Below are positions 1 to 6,234 of a DNA stretch of 8,200 nt, piece by piece. Both the position numbers and the translations under genes were made by a program. Origin of the DNA: Methylococcaceae bacterium (lineage in GTDB: Bacteria > Pseudomonadota > Gammaproteobacteria > Methylococcales > Methylomonadaceae); the NCBI GenBank assembly GCA_013138855.1, contig WTBX01000273.1, forward strand, positions 1-8,200, given 5' to 3'. Numbering within the stretch: the first letter of the stretch is position 1; each line of letters opens with the position of its first letter. The notes beneath the pieces were generated by a model, which saw nothing but the letters and a program-made list of their open reading frames with translations, did no database searches and was not told the DNA's origin.

Positions 1-102
1 CATATAGCAGGTCATGCCCGTAGTGAAGGTCTGATTTTAGTTACCAATAATATAAAAGAATTTGAACGTGTTGAGGCATTACGATTTGAGAATTGGGTAT
101 AA
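1..102 (+). CDS. VapC-type PIN-domain toxin, C-terminal fragment (cut by window edge)
   Basis: The frame open from base 1 encodes 33 residues and a TAA stop. It contains ILVTNNIKEFERV followed by LRFENWV at the very end. This is the usual tail of VapC-family PIN-domain ribonucleases, where a T-N-(N/D) motif and a nearby acidic residue belong to the metal-binding nuclease site and the protein ends in a short 'ENW' segment. Family members are toxins of type II toxin-antitoxin pairs that cleave tRNA or other RNA. The other acidic residues of the active site and the expected upstream antitoxin gene lie outside the window. Completeness and activity therefore cannot be judged. The call rests on the tail motif alone. 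Confidence 0.75.
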   Translation, partial: HIAGHARSEGLILVTNNIKEFERVEALRFENWV

Positions 103-133
103 GCTAGACTATCTAAAATCCAACGCCATAAAT

Positions 134-276
134 GGCTACCAACTTAAGACGGGACAGCTCGCAATAATGTTTTAAAACCATGAAGTATTTGAAGATTAAG
201 ACTTCGTGTTCTTCGTGTCCTTCATAGTGTATTTAACAAAAAGCAGCCATGTGTGTCCCGTCTTAAATCGATAGCC
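134..276. mobile_element. Palindromic MITE-like element, GGCTACC-end family, copy 1
   Basis: The ends are inverted repeats. GGCTACCAACTTAAGACGGG (from 134) pairs with the reverse complement of 254-276, matching at 20 of 23 positions. Inside lies an imperfect hairpin core of ATGAAG and CTTCAT units (about 178-227). There is no open reading frame. No convincing target duplication flanks this copy. Related copies lie at 2680-2816 and 4341-4432, with a degenerate one near 1206-1304. The element fills most of the gap between the vapC tail and the next gene. The remaining bases 277-422 hold only small inverted repeats and a ribosome-binding site. Confidence 0.75.
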
Positions 277-303
277 CGCTCTGGTACTTATGAGGTATTT
301 TAT

Positions 304-321
304 TTCAGTTTCTAAACTGAA
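304..321. repeat. Short perfect inverted repeat
   Basis: TTCAGTTT and AAACTGAA are separated by two bases. A second small hairpin (AAACAAG, 4-base loop, CTTGTTT) lies at 374-391. Both are upstream of the small exported-protein gene that starts at 423. They could be an operator or part of its leader. No T-run follows either, so a terminator is unlikely. Function is unknown. Confidence 0.35.
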
Positions 322-411
322 CTATTTATCTTTCCCTAACTCACAGAAAGTGGTGTCAAACTAATAAAACGCCAAACAAGTCACCTTGTTTAGCGGCAAC
401 TCTAATTAACT

Positions 412-416
412 AGGGG
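412..416 (+). promoter_or_regulatory. Shine-Dalgarno site of the small exported-protein gene
   Basis: AGGGG lies six bases before the ATG at 423. It is the strongest ribosome-binding site in the window and fixes this start codon. Confidence 0.7.
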
Positions 417-422
417 AACAGC

Positions 423-812
423 ATGATTAAATTACAACAAATTATAATTCTATTATTTTTTATAACGTTTACTAATCAAGTGGCAGCTTACGGTACTAGT
501 AGCAGTAAGAAAGCTTGTAAAAAACCCACGTTCTCTGAATTTAGCCCGCCAAAACTTACCGAGGTAAAACCGCAATCAGAGTTTTCATTTATCGCCTCAT
601 CAACTACTGACCCTAAAAGCATCAAAGTTACAGTGAAAGAGCAATCCGTTGTTATTAAGGTGAGTGAAAAAGGTAATAAATATTTGGTAACAGGGAAATT
701 ACCCTCTGAGATAAAAGGCTCTCATGCCAGAGTTAAAATAGAAGCAACAGGAACAAATAGATGTAAAGGTGATGATGGTTGGTTGTTGAAAATGGAATCT
801 ACAGAAAAATAA
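423..812 (+). CDS. Small exported protein of unknown function
   Basis: The 129-residue protein begins with a clear signal peptide: Lys3, a hydrophobic stretch at about residues 7-17 (IIILLFFITF), and a likely signal peptidase I site after the VAA at 20-22. The mature part of about 107 residues is rich in Lys, Ser and Thr with alternating hydrophobic residues, suggesting a small beta-sandwich or Ig-like fold. It has exactly two cysteines, Cys32 and Cys114, near the two ends of the mature chain. A disulfide closing the domain in the periplasm is plausible. There is no lipobox cysteine at the cleavage site. I do not recognise the family, and the function is unknown. The gene stands alone, with repeat-filled gaps on both sides and a strong Shine-Dalgarno site. 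The signal peptide and two-cysteine pattern are seen; the fold and disulfide are inferred. Confidence 0.8.
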   Translation: MIKLQQIIILLFFITFTNQVAAYGTSSSKKACKKPTFSEFSPPKLTEVKPQSEFSFIASSTTDPKSIKVTVKEQSVVIKVSEKGNKYLVTGKLPSEIKGSHARVKIEATGTNRCKGDDGWLLKMESTEK

Positions 813-848
813 TTCTCGTAATCATTACTTTTTTATTTTTGGCGACTT

Positions 849-1122
849 GGAGCCGCGATCTTCAGTCGCGGAAAACAGCAATAAGAAGATATTTTTTAAA
901 TTAAGGTAACTACTCAGCGCACATGGAGACGCGACTTTTAGTCGCGCACGAGACCTAAAAACATCTTCAAAATCTATAAATTTAGACAAATTCAAATAAG
1001 CTCGCTTTAAAATACATAGATAAAACTTCGTGCGCGACTAAAAGTCGCGACTCCGCGTGAGTAGTTACAAATTAAGTAAAAGAGTGTTGTTCAGGCTTTC
1101 CTCGACTAAAGATCGCGGCTCC
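849..1122. mobile_element. Outer palindromic element, split by a second element
   Basis: The arm at 849-874 (GGAGCCGCGATCTTCAGTCG and six more bases) matches the reverse complement of 1097-1122 at 24 of 26 positions. Between the arms sits a separate element (906-1068) flanked by an 8-base direct repeat. Removing that element and one repeat copy leaves a compact palindromic unit of about 100 bases. There is no coding capacity. A degenerate relative of this arm sequence occurs at 7202-7284. The element lies in the convergent gap between the exported-protein gene and the terD-like gene. It could act as a transcription barrier there. Confidence 0.7.
906..1068. mobile_element. Inner MITE-like element with 8-base target duplication
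   Basis: The terminal inverted repeats are GTAACTACTC (906-915) and GAGTAGTTAC (1059-1068), a perfect 10-base match. A second, inner inverted repeat of 21 bases (931-951 against 1028-1048) is also perfect. Each of these inner arms contains its own hairpin, GCGACT TTT AGTCGC. The direct repeat AAATTAAG occurs immediately before the element (898-905) and immediately after it (1069-1076), which is the mark of transposition. There is no internal gene, so it would need a transposase supplied from elsewhere. Confidence 0.75.
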
Positions 1123-1205
1123 GACATATATTTAACTTAATTTAAAAATCTAATCGTACAGCTCGAAATATTTTGTGAACTGTACAAGAATTTCTTCTTT
1201 AGGGC

Positions 1206-1304
1206 GTATTGCTCAACTTAATAAATTTTATAAACCATGAAGTACATGAAATGTTAATAATTTATCTTTATGAACTTCATGGTGAAAATATTTTTTAAGT
1301 CTCG
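1206..1304. repeat. Degenerate palindromic element with ATGAAG core (fourth, decayed copy)
   Basis: ACCATGAAGT (1234-1243) pairs perfectly with ACTTCATGGT (1274-1283). Outside this, ACTTAA-type sequence near 1216-1222 faces TTAAGT at 1294-1299. This matches the inner part of the GGCTACC-end elements, but the terminal bases have decayed or were never present. It lies just downstream of the terD-like gene, which runs on the minus strand. It may be a remnant or a free core repeat. Confidence 0.45.
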
Positions 1305-1337
1305 GATATTATTTAATTTCAGTTCCAAATACTTTAA

Positions 1338-2597
1338 TCATTTTTTAAATTCCCTAACTCCCACCGACATCATAAAAGTCCCATCTTTAAATAAATGCGG
1401 AGAGCGTTCTGCGTCATAACTATTAACGCCATTAATTTCTGCGGTATTTTTTTTAAATAAACCAGAAGGCTTTGAACCTGTGCGACGCTCAAATTCTGCT
1501 ATAAAATTTTTCTTACTTGAATAGGTTTCAACATTCTCAATGGTAAGTTGATTATTGGCATAACTAATTCGCGCTAATGCTACCCAATACGAATAAGCAT
1601 CATCATGTGCTAAATGGGTGGTGACGGTTTGTCCTTGATTATCACTAATCACGCATTTTGCTTGGTAAGAATAAAAACTGCCAACGCCATTACTTAATGC
1701 ACTGTAGGCTGCAATTAAGGCGTAACTTATTTTTTCAGGTTTGCTAATTTCTACGACTTCTTCGCCCGCCGTTTGACTATCCCCCATAAGTTGAATGTAA
1801 GGGGCGGAGTTAAGACTGCCTAGTTTACGGTAATAAACTTTGTCTTCTTTGCCTGAGTCATCAACATAAAAACAATATAAATCTAAATCAGCGTTAGTCT
1901 CCCATTGTAATTTTGCGGTGACTTTCGCGCCTTTATTTAAGGAAATCGTGGTTTTTTCGCCACGCTTTTCTAGGTTAATAGGGTTAGTGGCTCTCGGTGG
2001 CGGTGGAGCAGAGGGTTTAGGGGCAGCTTGAGTTTGAGTGGGTGGTGGTGTTTCACTGCTAGCTTCATTACTTTCTCCTTCGCCTATATCAACGCCATAG
2101 AGTTCGGCTAACGGTTGCAGACCGCCATTAAAACCTTGTCCTATGGCGCGAAATTTCCATTGTTCATTGCGACGGTAAAACTCACCCATGATTAAAGCGG
2201 TTTCGGTGCGTGTGCTTGTATCCATTGCAAAGAGGGCAACTTCTGCATTGTTATTATCAACAATCTTTAATTGCGCCGCCGAGACATCTTTAAAGGATTG
2301 TTTTTTTGCGACACCATCACTAATCGTCAAAGCAAAAACAATCTTGCTAATGGTTGCAGGAACTTTAGTTAAATTAATATCCGTGTCACCTGCTTGAAGA
2401 TTATGAATAACCCCGACATCGTTGCGATTCGGATTATTAAAAAACACAAAATCTTCATCTTTAGTGACTTTATTATCAGCATTTAATAAAAAAATACTAA
2501 GGTCTGTCGTTAATGCGCTAGAACGATTACTATCGCTTAATAAAATTTTGAGCTGATGCGCGGTGATGGGGGTATTTTGACCTTGGCTAAGATTCAT
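1338..2597 (-). CDS. TerD/TerA-type two-domain tellurium-resistance/stress protein
   Basis: The 419-residue protein has three parts. Residues 1-172 form a TerD domain: DLSIFLLNADNKV (32-44), DEDFVFFNN (47-55), KVPATISKIVFALTI (78-92), TETALIMGEFYRRNEQWKF (131-149) and AIGQGFNGGL (151-160). Residues 173-207 are a low-complexity linker rich in Pro, Ala, Thr and Glu. Residues 208-375 resemble the C-terminal domain of TerA, with LQWETNADLDLYCFYV (230-245) and LGSLNSAPYIQLMGD (259-273). TerD-family domains are cytoplasmic, calcium-binding beta-sandwiches linked to tellurite, oxidative and phage stress. The Asp-rich DEDF and DLDL segments are candidate metal ligands. The first acidic cluster of canonical TerD (FDLDAS) is reduced here to TTDLS. 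A C-terminal tail of about 45 residues is unassigned. No other ter genes are adjacent, so this is a solitary member. The upstream Shine-Dalgarno is weak. Domain calls are firm; the cellular role is inferred. Confidence 0.85.
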   Translation of the reverse strand: MNLSQGQNTPITAHQLKILLSDSNRSSALTTDLSIFLLNADNKVTKDEDFVFFNNPNRNDVGVIHNLQAGDTDINLTKVPATISKIVFALTISDGVAKKQSFKDVSAAQLKIVDNNNAEVALFAMDTSTRTETALIMGEFYRRNEQWKFRAIGQGFNGGLQPLAELYGVDIGEGESNEASSETPPPTQTQAAPKPSAPPPPRATNPINLEKRGEKTTISLNKGAKVTAKLQWETNADLDLYCFYVDDSGKEDKVYYRKLGSLNSAPYIQLMGDSQTAGEEVVEISKPEKISYALIAAYSALSNGVGSFYSYQAKCVISDNQGQTVTTHLAHDDAYSYWVALARISYANNQLTIENVETYSSKKNFIAEFERRTGSKPSGLFKKNTAEINGVNSYDAERSPHLFKDGTFMMSVGVREFKK

Positions 2598-2679
2598 AAA
2601 CTTATCTCGGTAAATTTTTAACTGAAGTCCTAGTTTAGAACAACTAAGGGGTTTTTAAAAAGATTTAGGCTTTTAATTG

Positions 2680-2816
2680 GGCTACCAATTTAAGGTGAGA
2701 CTCTTTCAGAGAATATTTTAAACCATGAAGAGCATGAAGAGCATGAAGTCTTATCTTCAGTAGCTTCATGCTCTTCATGGTTATATTTAAAGAATATATT
2801 CTTTAAGTTGGCAGCC
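2680..2816. mobile_element. Palindromic MITE-like element, GGCTACC-end family, copy 2
   Basis: The left end GGCTACCAATTTAAGG (2680-2695) pairs with the right end, which reads GGCTGCCAACTTAAAG on the other strand (2801-2816). The core is a perfect 19-base inverted repeat, AACCATGAAGAGCATGAAG at 2721-2739 against 2764-2782, with a 24-base loop. TTTAATT occurs just outside both ends (2672-2678 and 2817-2823) and is probably the target duplication. The element sits between the P450 and terD-like genes, both on the minus strand. Its strong hairpin could stop or separate their transcripts. The rest of 2598-2886 shows nothing recognisable. Confidence 0.75.
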
Positions 2817-2886
2817 TTTAATTATTGCGATTAGAAAGGTGGTTGATGTTAAAACTCATATTATTTGAAGCCTAGCCATGTAGATT

Positions 2887-4239
2887 TTAGCGTTTTATGA
2901 GTCGCACAGGAATTCCACCTTTAGGGCGTATTGAAACTGTCATTTCTATTTCAACCTCCTCTTTATTAAGTAGCTGAATATCATATTGTTGAACAATCAT
3001 GCTTAATAATAATTGTGCTTCCATTAACGCAAAGTGATTGCCAATACAAACGCGCTCGCCTGTCCCGAAAGGGATGAATGAAAATCTGTGTTTGTCATCC
3101 GTTAAAAAACGGTCGGGATTGAACTGTTCGGGGTGTTGCCAGAGTTCGGGATGATGGTGAATGTTATAAATACTAAATATCGCAAGACTTCCGCCTTTTA
3201 ATAAATAACCATCAAGCTCGGTATCTTTATTGACTTTGCGTATCATCATTCCAACAGGAGGGCGAATTCTCAATGACTCATTTAATATCGCAGGCATATA
3301 AACAAGCGACTGTAAATCTTCTGTGTCAGGTATCTTTCCTTGCAATGACTGAGTTAATTCTGCGCGTAACTTACTCAATATCTCAGGGTGTTTTGCTAAT
3401 AAATACAAAGTCCAGCTTAGTAAATTAGCGGTAGTTTCATGGCCTGCGGTAAAAATAGTAATGACTTCATCACGAATTTGTTGGTCAGTCATCCTTTCTC
3501 CACTGTCCTCGTTATGAGCATTCAATAACGTCGCTAATAAATCATGTTGTGTATGGGGTTGCATACGGCGTTGTTCGATGAGGTCATAGATAATTTCATC
3601 TAATAGCTTTCTTGCCTGTTTAAATTGTTGATTGGCTGGGGTAGGAATAATGAGTGGTGGAGCTAAAGGGTTTGCGGCTGTTTTTGCGGCATAGCGTAGT
3701 GCGGTTTCTAAAGCGGGAGCGATTTTTTCTACTTTATCGAGTACGCTGGTGCTAAACATGGTTTGAGTGATAACCTCCAAAGCTAGGCGCATCATTTCAT
3801 TGGCAAGGTCAACTTCGACATTTTCACCTAATTGTTGCCAACGACTTAACATGTTATTGCCAGCCATAACCATTTGCGGCAGCATTGACGCTAAGTTACT
3901 ACGTTGAAAAGCAGGTTGCATCAAATGCCGTTGTCTACGCCATAAATCACCCTGACTTGTGACTAACCCTTGCCCTAAAATTAATGCCAAACCTTTAGGT
4001 TTTTCAGGATTGTACATTTTGACAAAGACATCGTGTTGTTTAATTAAAGCCTGTTCAAGCAATTGCGGGTGACTGATTAAATAAACTTGGCGTGTAGCGA
4101 GTTTAATGCTGACCAAGTCGCCATAATCACGTTGCCAGCCACAAATAGCTTGAAATAAATCTGCTTTAAATTGACGTAAATTTCCTAATAGAAAATCACC
4201 TTGAGCTTGAGGGATGGCTTTTTGATTAGGCATAGTCAT
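2887..4239 (-). CDS. Cytochrome P450
   Basis: The 450-residue protein is a full-length, soluble-type P450 with no N-terminal membrane anchor. Motifs appear in order: the helix-C WRRQR (100-104), the helix-I oxygen-activation motif AGHETT (265-270), the ExxR motif ESLR (321-324), NPDRF (374-378) and the haem loop FGTGERVCIG (391-400), with Cys398 as the thiolate ligand. All catalytic residues are present, so an active haem monooxygenase is expected. The overall style resembles bacterial fatty-acid or terpenoid hydroxylases of the CYP102/CYP110/CYP120 kind, but the substrate cannot be read from the sequence. No ferredoxin or reductase domain is fused or adjacent, so electrons must come from elsewhere. 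There is no clear Shine-Dalgarno, and Met3 is an alternative start. The gene is transcribed divergently from the sulfur-carrier operon at 5051. Confidence 0.95.
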   Translation of the reverse strand: MTMPNQKAIPQAQGDFLLGNLRQFKADLFQAICGWQRDYGDLVSIKLATRQVYLISHPQLLEQALIKQHDVFVKMYNPEKPKGLALILGQGLVTSQGDLWRRQRHLMQPAFQRSNLASMLPQMVMAGNNMLSRWQQLGENVEVDLANEMMRLALEVITQTMFSTSVLDKVEKIAPALETALRYAAKTAANPLAPPLIIPTPANQQFKQARKLLDEIIYDLIEQRRMQPHTQHDLLATLLNAHNEDSGERMTDQQIRDEVITIFTAGHETTANLLSWTLYLLAKHPEILSKLRAELTQSLQGKIPDTEDLQSLVYMPAILNESLRIRPPVGMMIRKVNKDTELDGYLLKGGSLAIFSIYNIHHHPELWQHPEQFNPDRFLTDDKHRFSFIPFGTGERVCIGNHFALMEAQLLLSMIVQQYDIQLLNKEEVEIEMTVSIRPKGGIPVRLIKR

Positions 4240-4265
4240 TATGAGTAAAAAATAAAGTTGTGATG

Positions 4266-4274
4266 ATTTTAGCA
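4266..4274 (-). promoter_or_regulatory. Candidate extended -10 promoter for the P450 gene
   Basis: Read on the minus strand, TGCTAAAAT fits an extended -10 box (TGn plus TAAAAT). It would start transcription about 20 bases before the P450 start codon. No good -35 hexamer is visible, which is tolerated for extended -10 promoters. The background is AT-rich, so chance is a real alternative. Confidence 0.3.
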
Positions 4275-4340
4275 GGAAAGCATTCCTAATTTGAGGTGTG
4301 TTTTGAAAAAAATAATTTATTAGGGGCTTTGTATTACCTG

Positions 4341-4432
4341 ACTACCAACTTAAAGCGGGAAAAAGCTAGACCTTCGAGGTTTTCAAAACCTCGGAGGTCT
4401 GAATGCAACTGTCCCGTCTTAAGTTGGTAGCC
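4341..4432. mobile_element. Palindromic MITE-like element, GGCTACC-end family, copy 3
   Basis: The ends are ACTACCAACTTAAAGCGGGA (4341-4360) and the reverse complement of GGCTACCAACTTAAGACGGG (4413-4432). The core differs from copies 1 and 2. Instead of ATGAAG repeats it holds AGACC...CGAGGTTTT facing AAAACCTCG...GGTCT (4368-4400). TATTACCTG occurs directly before (4332-4340) and after (4433-4441) the element, a clear 9-base target duplication. The element lies upstream of the P450 gene, in the divergent promoter region. Confidence 0.85.
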
Positions 4433-4718
4433 TATTACCTGAACCAGAAGTAATTTAGAAAATGCTTTACCTATTTTTACACTATCTTGTAATAAAAAAT
4501 CCCAGACAGCCTTTTTATTTTAAGGTGAGTAAATATTTACAATGTTAAGGTTTTAAAATAAGTCATATCACACAATTTATTCTTTTAAAATAATGTTTAA
4601 GATGATCTTTTGTATTAAATACGTATTTTTATTTATTTATTTCGTATTTTCTGTAAATGTATTAGTTTTATTTTATTGAATAATAAAATGAACTCCATTT
4701 AGTCGGTTGAAAAACCTT

Positions 4719-4740
4719 TTTGTAAGCAGTGACTTACAAA
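4719..4740. repeat. Perfect inverted repeat, possible activator site
   Basis: TTTGTAAG and CTTACAAA, eight bases each, flank a 6-base spacer. Such a dyad fits a dimeric DNA-binding protein. It lies about 250 bases upstream of the predicted start of the moeZ operon transcript. No T-run follows, so it is unlikely to be a terminator. Confidence 0.45.
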
Positions 4741-4794
4741 GATATAAATATTCTAATACATTAATATAGAAATATTTTAATACTTTAAAAAATA

Positions 4795-4821
4795 GCATAT
4801 CCCTTATTTTAAGGGATATGC
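4795..4821. repeat. Perfect 12-base inverted repeat, possible operator or RNA hairpin
   Basis: GCATATCCCTTA and TAAGGGATATGC are separated by TTT. The G and C bases stand out in AT-rich surroundings, suggesting selection. It lies about 180 bases upstream of the predicted sigma-54 transcription start, a typical distance for an enhancer-binding activator. Alternatively it could be the hairpin of an unannotated transcript. The downstream sequence is only moderately T-rich. Confidence 0.5.
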
Positions 4822-4947
4822 CGTATTGTTTGGTTTTTAAATATATGATAATGGAGCCTGTGTAATTATGCTTTTAAAAAGAATTTGTTTGAGTGTATGT
4901 TATTGTTATTTTTAATGATTTTTTTATTTAATATTTAAAAAAATTAT

Positions 4948-4965
4948 TTGGCATACCTGTTGCAA
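4948..4965 (+). promoter_or_regulatory. Candidate sigma-54 (-24/-12) promoter of the moeZ-mec operon
   Basis: TTGGCATACCTGTTGCAA matches the sigma-54 consensus TGGCAC-N5-TTGCA, with GG and GC exactly ten bases apart. The one clear departure is T for C at the last base of TGGCAC. The predicted start is near 4975, about 75 bases before the moeZ ATG. Inverted repeats upstream at 4719-4740 and 4795-4821 could bind the required activator. Confidence 0.5.
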
Positions 4966-5040
4966 TTACTTATGAAAATAGCGGTTTTTTATTTGAATAG
5001 TTTTCTATAAAACATTGCCAATATTAATGATTTAATCGTT

Positions 5041-5044
5041 GAGG
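5041..5044 (+). promoter_or_regulatory. Shine-Dalgarno site deciding the moeZ start
   Basis: GAGG lies six bases before ATG 5051. An in-frame TTG at 5039 overlaps this site, so starting there would put the ribosome-binding site inside the gene. The ATG also gives a 392-residue protein beginning MQLPPLV, as is typical for the family. Confidence 0.75.
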
Positions 5045-5050
5045 TTTTCG

Positions 5051-6229
5051 ATGCAGTTACCCCCTTTAGTTAAACCTGATGCTGAATTAAGCACAGAAGA
5101 AGTTTCTCGTTACAGCCGTCACTTATTAATTCCCGATGTAGGGTTAGAAGGTCAGCAGCGTCTTAAAAATAGTAAAGTTTTGGTGATTGGTGCGGGTGGT
5201 TTAGGTTCGCCTGCGCTTTTATATCTTGCTGCGGCGGGTGTTGGGACTTTGGGCATTATTGATTTTGATGTGGTTGATGAGTCGAATTTGCAACGTCAAG
5301 TGATTCATGGACAGTCCGATGTGGGTAAGCCTAAATCAGAAAGTGCCAGAGATTCGATTGCTGAAATTAATCGTTATGTGAATGTCATTCTTCATAATGA
5401 ACGCTTAGAGCCGTCAAATGCCGTAGGTATTATTTCTAACTATGATTTGGTCTTAGATGGCACCGATAATTTTGCTACGCGCTACTTAGTTAATGACGCG
5501 TGTGTGTTAGCGAAAAAACCTTATGTCTGGGGTTCGATTTATCGTTTTGAAGGACAAGCTTCGGTATTTTGGGAAGATGCACCTGCGGATGTGGGTTTAA
5601 ATTATCGTGATTTATATCCTGCACCACCCCCTGTGGAAATGGCACCGTCTTGTGCCGAAGGTGGGGTTTTAGGCATTTTATGTGCATCCATCGGTGCGAT
5701 TATGGCAACCGAAGCGGTGAAGTTAATAACAGGTATTGGTGATAGCTTGCTAGGACGTTTAGCGGTTTATGATGCTTTGGATATGGATTATCGCTTTATT
5801 AAAATACGCCGTGCGCCTGATAGAAAACCGATTACTGAGTTAGCCGATTATCAAGAATTATGCGGTTTAAATCTGCCTAAAAATGATGCGACTCAAATCA
5901 GAGTGCCTCTAGTCTCTGCCATAGAGCTTAAACAAATGCAGCAAGAGAAACAGGATTTTAAACTGATTGATGTTCGTGGTTTGGAAGAATGGAATATTGT
6001 GCGTATTGACGGCGCGGATTTGATTCCTAAACCAAAGATTATAAGTGAGCCACAGATTTTATCCGAATTAGATAAAGATGATTTGATTGTTGTGCATTGC
6101 AAGATGGGAACACGTTCGCGTGATGTGTTGCTAGAGATGCAAAAACAAGGTTTTACCAATGTGAAAAGTTTAGACGGTGGCATTTTGGCGTGGGTTCGTG
6201 ATGTCGATCAGTCATTACCGAGTTATTAA
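5051..6229 (+). CDS. moeZ: MoeZ-type sulfur-carrier adenylyltransferase/sulfurtransferase (ThiF + rhodanese)
   Basis: The 392-residue protein would adenylate the C-terminal glycine of a ubiquitin-fold carrier and convert it to a thiocarboxylate. The N-terminal E1-like domain has the nucleotide-binding GAGGLGSPAL (47-56), DFDVVDESNLQRQ (71-83), DGTDNFATRY (136-145) and Cys201 in PSCAEGGVLG. The C-terminal rhodanese domain (about 284-392) carries the persulfide cysteine Cys350 in HCKMGTRS. Length, the N-terminal sequence and the final Tyr match actinobacterial MoeZ, which serves CysO and MoaD. The two CxxC pairs that bind zinc in MoeB/ThiF proteins are both missing. The first position reads NYRD (184-187), and the second is lost around 256-262. 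Other zinc-free members of this family exist, so the enzyme is probably active. It heads an operon with the JAMM gene five bases downstream and follows a sigma-54-like promoter. The adjacent CysO-like gene is the likely partner; a molybdopterin role cannot be excluded. Confidence 0.9.
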   Translation: MQLPPLVKPDAELSTEEVSRYSRHLLIPDVGLEGQQRLKNSKVLVIGAGGLGSPALLYLAAAGVGTLGIIDFDVVDESNLQRQVIHGQSDVGKPKSESARDSIAEINRYVNVILHNERLEPSNAVGIISNYDLVLDGTDNFATRYLVNDACVLAKKPYVWGSIYRFEGQASVFWEDAPADVGLNYRDLYPAPPPVEMAPSCAEGGVLGILCASIGAIMATEAVKLITGIGDSLLGRLAVYDALDMDYRFIKIRRAPDRKPITELADYQELCGLNLPKNDATQIRVPLVSAIELKQMQQEKQDFKLIDVRGLEEWNIVRIDGADLIPKPKIISEPQILSELDKDDLIVVHCKMGTRSRDVLLEMQKQGFTNVKSLDGGILAWVRDVDQSLPSY

Positions 6230-6234
6230 GCGTC

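Larger units (their letters stand above)
4433..4947. other. AT-rich divergent intergenic region without a gene
   Basis: There is no coding frame of note in about 500 bases between the MITE and the sigma-54-like promoter. Base composition is strikingly AT-rich even for this window. It contains two strong inverted repeats, listed separately at 4719-4740 and 4795-4821. No tRNA or recognisable riboswitch was seen. It may hold activator binding sites or a small RNA, but neither is shown. Confidence 0.6.

Noticed and set aside
125..285. Target duplication around the first GGCTACC-end element
   Set aside because: The bases on the two sides do not match, unlike copies 2 and 3.
813..840. GTAAT/ATTAC followed by a T-rich run after the exported-protein gene as a terminator
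   Set aside because: The stem is only five bases with a one-base loop and cannot fold as written.
2188..2397. Plus-strand reading frame of 69 codons inside the terD-like gene
   Set aside because: It is antisense to well-conserved TerD domain sequence and has no recognisable product.
4705..4721. GGTT-GAAA-AACC hairpin followed by TTTTT as an intrinsic terminator
   Set aside because: A four-base stem is too short, and no gene ends upstream of it.
5039..5050. TTG at 5039 as the start of the MoeZ-like protein
   Set aside because: The Shine-Dalgarno GAGG lies within this extension, and the ATG at 5051 gives the family-typical start and length.
5490..6183. Minus-strand reading frames of 65 and 96 codons inside moeZ
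   Set aside because: They are antisense to conserved E1 and rhodanese motifs and encode low-quality, unrecognised sequence.
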